Shown: in pieces, positions 60,703-64,000 of the stretch
How the letters are laid out: the number at the start of each line of letters is the position of its first letter
Position numbering within the stretch: the stretch's first letter is position 1
Source of the DNA: Bosea sp. NBC_00550
Lineage (GTDB): Bacteria; Pseudomonadota; Alphaproteobacteria; Rhizobiales; Beijerinckiaceae
Reading direction: 5' to 3'
DNA: 64,000 bases
NCBI RefSeq assembly: GCF_026020075.1
Contig: NZ_CP102772.1
Location: 3,074,501-3,138,500 of the forward strand
The notes under the pieces: model-generated
What the model was told of the DNA's origin: nothing
What the model saw: the letters and a program-made list of their open reading frames with translations, nothing else
Database searches by the model: none
Position numbers and translations under genes: made by a program

Positions 60703-61233
60703 TCAGGCCGATGCCGGCCTTTTCAACAAACCGAAGGCGGCCAGCAGGAAAAGCCCGGCCGAAACGACGGCGTTCCACCCGGCAAGCGACAATCCGAGAA
60801 AGCGCCAGGCCGCTTCCGAGCAGGCAACGATGCGCGTCGTCTGCAGCTGCTTCATGAAATCCTGCATGCCGGCGGCCGCTGGAGCCGCCCCGCCGCAATC
60901 GTTCGGCCCGACGAACCAGCCCCACTCGACGCCGGCGTGGTAGACGCCGAGCCACGTGCTCCAAGCCATTAGTCCCGCAAGCCCGAGCAGGACGAGCCAT
61001 TGCAGCAGCGGCGAGCGCGCCAGCACCAGCCCGGCCAGCGCCAGCCCGATCGCGGTATAATGCGGCACACGCTGCTCGAGGCAGAGCTTGCAGGGCTGCA
61101 GATGCATGACCAGCTCGAAATACCAGGCACCGGCGATCAGCGCGAAGCTCGCCAGGCCGATCAGGCCGATCAGACGCCGCGGTTTCAACAGGCGGGTCGG
61201 GCTGCTCTGGGCATCAGCGGGAAACGCGGTCAT
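60703..61233 (-). CDS. dsbB: Disulfide bond formation protein DsbB
   Basis: 176 residues, four membrane helices. LQPCKLCLEQRVPHYTA gives the first redox pair (CKLC, about residue 48). The second periplasmic loop has GPNDCGG and RIVACSEA with the second Cys pair. It re-oxidises DsbA with quinone. The start at 61233 is the first with a compact N-terminus; it lies 8 bases after the YqaA stop. Confidence 0.9.
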   Translation of the reverse strand: MTAFPADAQSSPTRLLKPRRLIGLIGLASFALIAGAWYFELVMHLQPCKLCLEQRVPHYTAIGLALAGLVLARSPLLQWLVLLGLAGLMAWSTWLGVYHAGVEWGWFVGPNDCGGAAPAAAGMQDFMKQLQTTRIVACSEAAWRFLGLSLAGWNAVVSAGLFLLAAFGLLKRPASA

Positions 61234-61241
61234 GGCACGGC

Positions 61242-61853
61242 TCAGCAGGAGAGAAGCTGGCCGGACCCTGCGACGAGCTTGAGGCCGAAATAAAGCAGGA
61301 TCAGCGCGGCCGCGCCCACGACGGCGATCACTTTCAGGCGACGTTCGATGAAGTGGCGGATGGTGACGCCGTAACGCCGCAGCAGGAAGGCGAGCGCGAA
61401 GAAGCGCGCCCCGCGCGCCAGCACGCAGGAGACGATGAAGAAGGTCAGGCCGATATGCACCGCGCCGGCCAGGATCGTCACCACCTTGATCGGCGGCAGA
61501 TGCGCCAGCCCCGAGGTCGTCAGCAGGATCAGCGTCGTGTCCGGACCGGTACAGGCACGCAACGTCTCGAAGGCATCGAGCTTGCCGTAGAAGGCCAGCA
61601 CCGGCTTCGCCAACGCCTCGAAGGCGTAATAGCCCAGCGCGTAGCCGGCGATCCCGCCCAACACAGAGAAGAGCGTCGCGACGAAGGCCAGCCGATAGGC
61701 CCGCTGCGGCCGCGCCAGCGCCATCGGCACGAACAACACGTCGGCCGGGATCAGGAAGAACGAACTCTCGACGAAGGCGACGACCGCCAGCCAGAGCTCG
61801 GCGCGCGGGCGAGCCGCGAGCGACATGGTCCATTCGTAGAGGCGCTTGAGCAT
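61242..61853 (-). CDS. YqaA/DedA-family membrane protein
   Basis: 203 residues with about five membrane segments. AVVAFVESSFFLIPADVLFV is the family signature (E-S-S-F-F-x-I-P-D), followed by GGIAGYALGYYAFEALAKPV. Related to SNARE-associated/VTT proteins thought to act in lipid movement. The start at 61853 is chosen over one 16 codons upstream because it begins at the conserved MLKRLYEW. Confidence 0.88.
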   Translation of the reverse strand: MLKRLYEWTMSLAARPRAELWLAVVAFVESSFFLIPADVLFVPMALARPQRAYRLAFVATLFSVLGGIAGYALGYYAFEALAKPVLAFYGKLDAFETLRACTGPDTTLILLTTSGLAHLPPIKVVTILAGAVHIGLTFFIVSCVLARGARFFALAFLLRRYGVTIRHFIERRLKVIAVVGAAALILLYFGLKLVAGSGQLLSC

Positions 61854-62060
61854 GGCGCGCTCTAAGCATGCGGCGATGGGTGACGCAACGGCCATGAGCA
61901 CCTGGAACGCCGTCGACGGCGCCCTGTGCTCTCATTGCATCCGCTCGGACGGGAGCGGCTTCGTAGCAACGAGAACACACCGTCGCCGAAACCTGTCACC
62001 GACACCGTTCCACCGATTGACCGGCATCGACCGATCGCTATAGTCCGCCCGCCCGTAGGG

Positions 62061-62145
62061 GCCCCTGTGGCGGAATTGGTAGACGCGCTCGACTCAAAAT
62101 CGAGTTCCGCAAGGAGTGCTGGTTCGATCCCGGCCAGGGGCACCA
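62061..62145 (+). tRNA. tRNA-Leu(CAA)
   Basis: Acceptor GCCCCTG / CAGGGGC, discriminator A, encoded CCA. Anticodon arm CTCGA-CTCAAAA-TCGAG gives anticodon CAA. Short class II variable arm, T-arm GGTTCGATCC. 85 nt. Confidence 0.95.
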
Positions 62146-62469
62146 CTACCTTCTTCACTGACCGACCCGATGCCCGCCCCCTGAAACCGCGAGTTTCCGG
62201 GGTGTTTTGCTCTATTTGCGTATGTTGACCGTCGTGTGAGCCGCAAAAATCGTTGGCCTCCCGCAGCGGCAGGCCAAAACATGCAGCCGAGCATCGCCAT
62301 CGGGAATGCCAAAGCCCCGAGAGAGGTTTCGGGATCGGCATAAAACTCGTTGGAGAAGCTCCAACCTGGAATTGAAATCAATATAAAGTATTGATTTCGC
62401 AGTGTTTTCCCTTGTTACCGAGCCGGTTCGTCCAGCATAAGCGCGGCAATTGCCGAGAACCGCACGGGC
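62146..62469. other. 324-base gap holding sigma-gene control elements
   Basis: No gene. Contains a hairpin GTTGGAG-AAG-CTCCAAC (62349-62365) and the palindrome at 62374-62398. Confidence 0.5.
62374..62398. promoter_or_regulatory. 25-bp operator-like palindrome upstream of the FecI-type gene
   Basis: GAAATCAAT (62374-62382), ATAAAGT, ATTGATTTC (62390-62398), perfect 9-7-9 inverted repeat, AT-rich in a GC-rich genome, 71 bases before the start codon. Iron regulators (Irr, RirA, Fur) are the natural candidates, but the sequence is not a consensus site I can name. Confidence 0.6.
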
Positions 62470-62979
62470 ATGAACGACAAGACGACCGGGATTGCTGCGA
62501 TTTATGCAGCCGAGCGGCAGAATCTGCGGCTGCGGCTGATTCAACGCGGCCTCGATGCGCAGCAGGCCTCCGACGCCGTGCAGGATATCTTCCTGCGCCT
62601 GCTACGGTCTCCTCCCGCCGATCTTCGTGACCCCGGTGCCTACCTGCGTCGCTCGGCCGATACCATGGCCATTGACCACTGGCGGCGCCAACACCGCCAT
62701 TTCGCTTTGTTCGCGCCCCTCCCGGCCGAGGAACTCGCGGTTTCCGACGAGGCGGCATCCATCGAAGGACAATTCGTGGCACGCGAACGCGACCAGCGTT
62801 TGCGACGCGCAATCGCGGAGCTCCCCCCGCGTAGCCGCGAGGTCCTGCTCCTCCACAAATACGAGGGCTTGAGCTACGCCGAGATCGCTCTCCGGCTCGG
62901 CATCGCGCGCAACACCGTCATGGTCCATCTCGCCAATGCGATGCGCAGCTTGCGCGCTGCGATGCGCGCCTCCGACTAA
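62470..62979 (+). CDS. ECF sigma factor, FecI-like
   Basis: 169 residues. Region 2: IYAAERQNLRLRLIQRGL, VQDIFLRLLR. Region 4: LPPRSREVLLLHKYEGLSYA and EIALRLGIARNTVMVHLANA, the usual helix-turn-helix. A FecR-type gene follows about 100 bases on, making an iron-siderophore-type surface-signalling pair. The TonB receptor normally next is beyond the window. Confidence 0.9.
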   Translation: MNDKTTGIAAIYAAERQNLRLRLIQRGLDAQQASDAVQDIFLRLLRSPPADLRDPGAYLRRSADTMAIDHWRRQHRHFALFAPLPAEELAVSDEAASIEGQFVARERDQRLRRAIAELPPRSREVLLLHKYEGLSYAEIALRLGIARNTVMVHLANAMRSLRAAMRASD

Positions 62980-63078
62980 TGCTTTCGCGCCTGCGCATCG
63001 TCTATTGAGAAGGGGCTATTCCGGGTGCCAAAGGTCAGGCCGTCGGCCGCAATGGTAAGTCCGGCCCAGGACATTGCT

Positions 63079-64000
63079 ATGGAAGATCACGCTGAAGAAA
63101 CGCCCGACGAGCAGGCGCTGCAATGGTTCGTCCGGCTGCGCGACGGCCAGGTGCGCCCCGCCGAGCAAAAGGCGTTCGACACGTGGTTGGCGACGAACCC
63201 TGATCATGCGCGCGCCTGGGCAGAGCTCGAGACCATCTGGCAGGACCTCGATCAAGTCGCACCCGCTGAACGGCCAGCCATCGCCGCGTCGTCGGTCGCG
63301 CCCGTGGCCAGACCGCGGCGGTGGCGGCAGGGCATTCTCGCGGTTGCGGCATCGCTTGTGCTGGCCGCGGGCCTGGCGAGCCTGCTCGCGCAGTCCGATT
63401 GGCTTGCCGATTACAGAACCGCAGCTGGAGAGCGCAGGATCGTCACCCTCACCGATGGCTCGCAGGTCGAACTGGCCCCTGCCTCCGCTATCGATGTCGA
63501 TCTGACAACGACCCGGCGCACGGTCAGGCTGCTATCGGGCCAAGCTTTCTTCACGGTCGCGAGCGATCCGAACCGGCCCTTCTCCGTGACCGCGCGCGGG
63601 GGAACCCTGACCGCTCTCGGCACGGCCTTCGATGTCAAGCTGGGTCTTGGGGCAGCGGTTTCGGTTGCAGTCGATGAGAGCCGCGTCGAGGTTCGGGTGC
63701 CGGGAGCTCCCGGCGTCGTCGTCGGCACTGGTCAGGGCGTCGGCTACGAAGGCACCGCGATCTCGCGGCCGGGCCCGCTCGACCCGGGCGAGATCGGCGA
63801 CTGGCGCCGGGGCAGGCTGGTTTTCCATGATGTTCGGTTGGCCGAAGCTATTGCCGATCTTAAACGCTATAGCGGCGGCCATATCCAGATCCTGTCTGGC
63901 GCAGCGGCGCAGCGGCGCGTGACGGCCGTGCTCGACGCGCGCAGCCCTGCAGCCGGCATAGACATGCTCGCCAGCGGCCTCGGATTGCGGGTCGTACGCC
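63079..64000 (+). CDS. FecR-family anti-sigma/sensor protein (3' end beyond window)
   Basis: 307 codons visible. N-terminal cytoplasmic part EQALQWFVRLRDGQVRPAEQ with FDTWLATNPDHARAWAELET (anti-sigma domain), one membrane helix (about 83-100: ILAVAASLVLAAGLASLLA), periplasmic FecR domain (GERRIVTLTDGSQVELAPAS, FFTVASDPNRPFSVTARGG, ALGTAFDVK). DVRLAEAIADLKRYSGG begins the STN-like end that contacts a TonB receptor. AGGA before the ATG at 63079; an in-frame GTG at 63025 is possible. Confidence 0.88.
   Translation, partial: MEDHAEETPDEQALQWFVRLRDGQVRPAEQKAFDTWLATNPDHARAWAELETIWQDLDQVAPAERPAIAASSVAPVARPRRWRQGILAVAASLVLAAGLASLLAQSDWLADYRTAAGERRIVTLTDGSQVELAPASAIDVDLTTTRRTVRLLSGQAFFTVASDPNRPFSVTARGGTLTALGTAFDVKLGLGAAVSVAVDESRVEVRVPGAPGVVVGTGQGVGYEGTAISRPGPLDPGEIGDWRRGRLVFHDVRLAEAIADLKRYSGGHIQILSGAAAQRRVTAVLDARSPAAGIDMLASGLGLRVVR

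Noticed and set aside
1..64000. CRISPR arrays and rRNA genes
   Set aside because: Looked for regularly spaced short repeats and rRNA core sequences; none seen.

Overview
The window reads as a high-GC alphaproteobacterial chromosome of the order Hyphomicrobiales (Rhizobiales). Bosea or a close relative is my best guess. The basis is the gene content and order: an L21 protein with a C-terminal extension next to L27, aerobic cobaltochelatase CobS/CobT, the order twin-TM protein / PduO-type adenosyltransferase / rhomboid / etfBA / hbdA, and sigma-EcfG type promoters. The genus is an inference from memory, not a computed placement.

Bases 1 to about 16,790 form an accessory block on the 3' side of a tRNA-Ser(CGA) gene (minus strand, 16791-16880), the usual position of an integrated island. 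It holds broken mobile or phage genes: a DUF3987 primase-like protein with a frameshift, a thermonuclease remnant, the isolated C-terminal domain of DNA ligase D, an ABC-ATPase scrap and an IS630-type transposase remnant. It also holds a DUF5681-led operon of small phage-like proteins and many short secreted or envelope proteins (DUF883-like, peptidoglycan-binding, glycine-zipper, small lipoprotein, L,D-transpeptidase, cytochrome c). Five exact GGAAC-N16/17-CGTT sites, two of them as divergent pairs, plus four near matches lie in front of these small genes. The block therefore looks like a cargo of general-stress-response (EcfG) genes. Two small protein families occur here as paralogous pairs and a third as a decaying three-copy cluster.

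Bases 16,880 to 31,100 are core and catabolic. rplU-rpmA and a GNAT gene are followed by a diguanylate cyclase. A leftward set of sugar-acid genes comes next: two tandem DenD-like dehydrogenases, an SDR, a PEP-mutase/isocitrate-lyase family protein, a two-domain GNAT protein and an IlvD/Edd dehydratase. A divergent aminotransferase-NIPSNAP pair, a DUF3108 protein and rpmB follow. rpmB has a sigma-70 promoter and an apparent terminator inside its leader. Palindromic extragenic repeats occur three times here.

Bases 31,100 to 54,800 contain cobS and cobT interleaved with a GFA-family and a GNAT gene. They also contain two glycosyltransferase clusters, a heparin-lyase-like protein, and a four-gene oligopeptide/oligosaccharide ABC importer. 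The most unusual locus is a three-gene operon, 44086 down to 39059. It encodes an ABC exporter-like protein with degenerate nucleotide-binding motifs, a cyclic-nucleotide-binding-fold protein lacking the usual phosphate-binding Arg, and a membrane cytochrome-b-like/[2Fe-2S]/class III cyclase fusion lacking the usual Lys, Asn and Arg of the cyclase site.

Bases 54,800 to 64,000 carry the conserved block twin-TM protein, PagL-like protein, PduO-type adenosyltransferase, rhomboid, etfB, etfA and hbdA, then an HNH nuclease, dsbB, a YqaA-family protein and tRNA-Leu(CAA). The window ends in a FecI/FecR pair. A perfect 25-bp palindrome lies upstream of the sigma gene, and fecR runs off the end.
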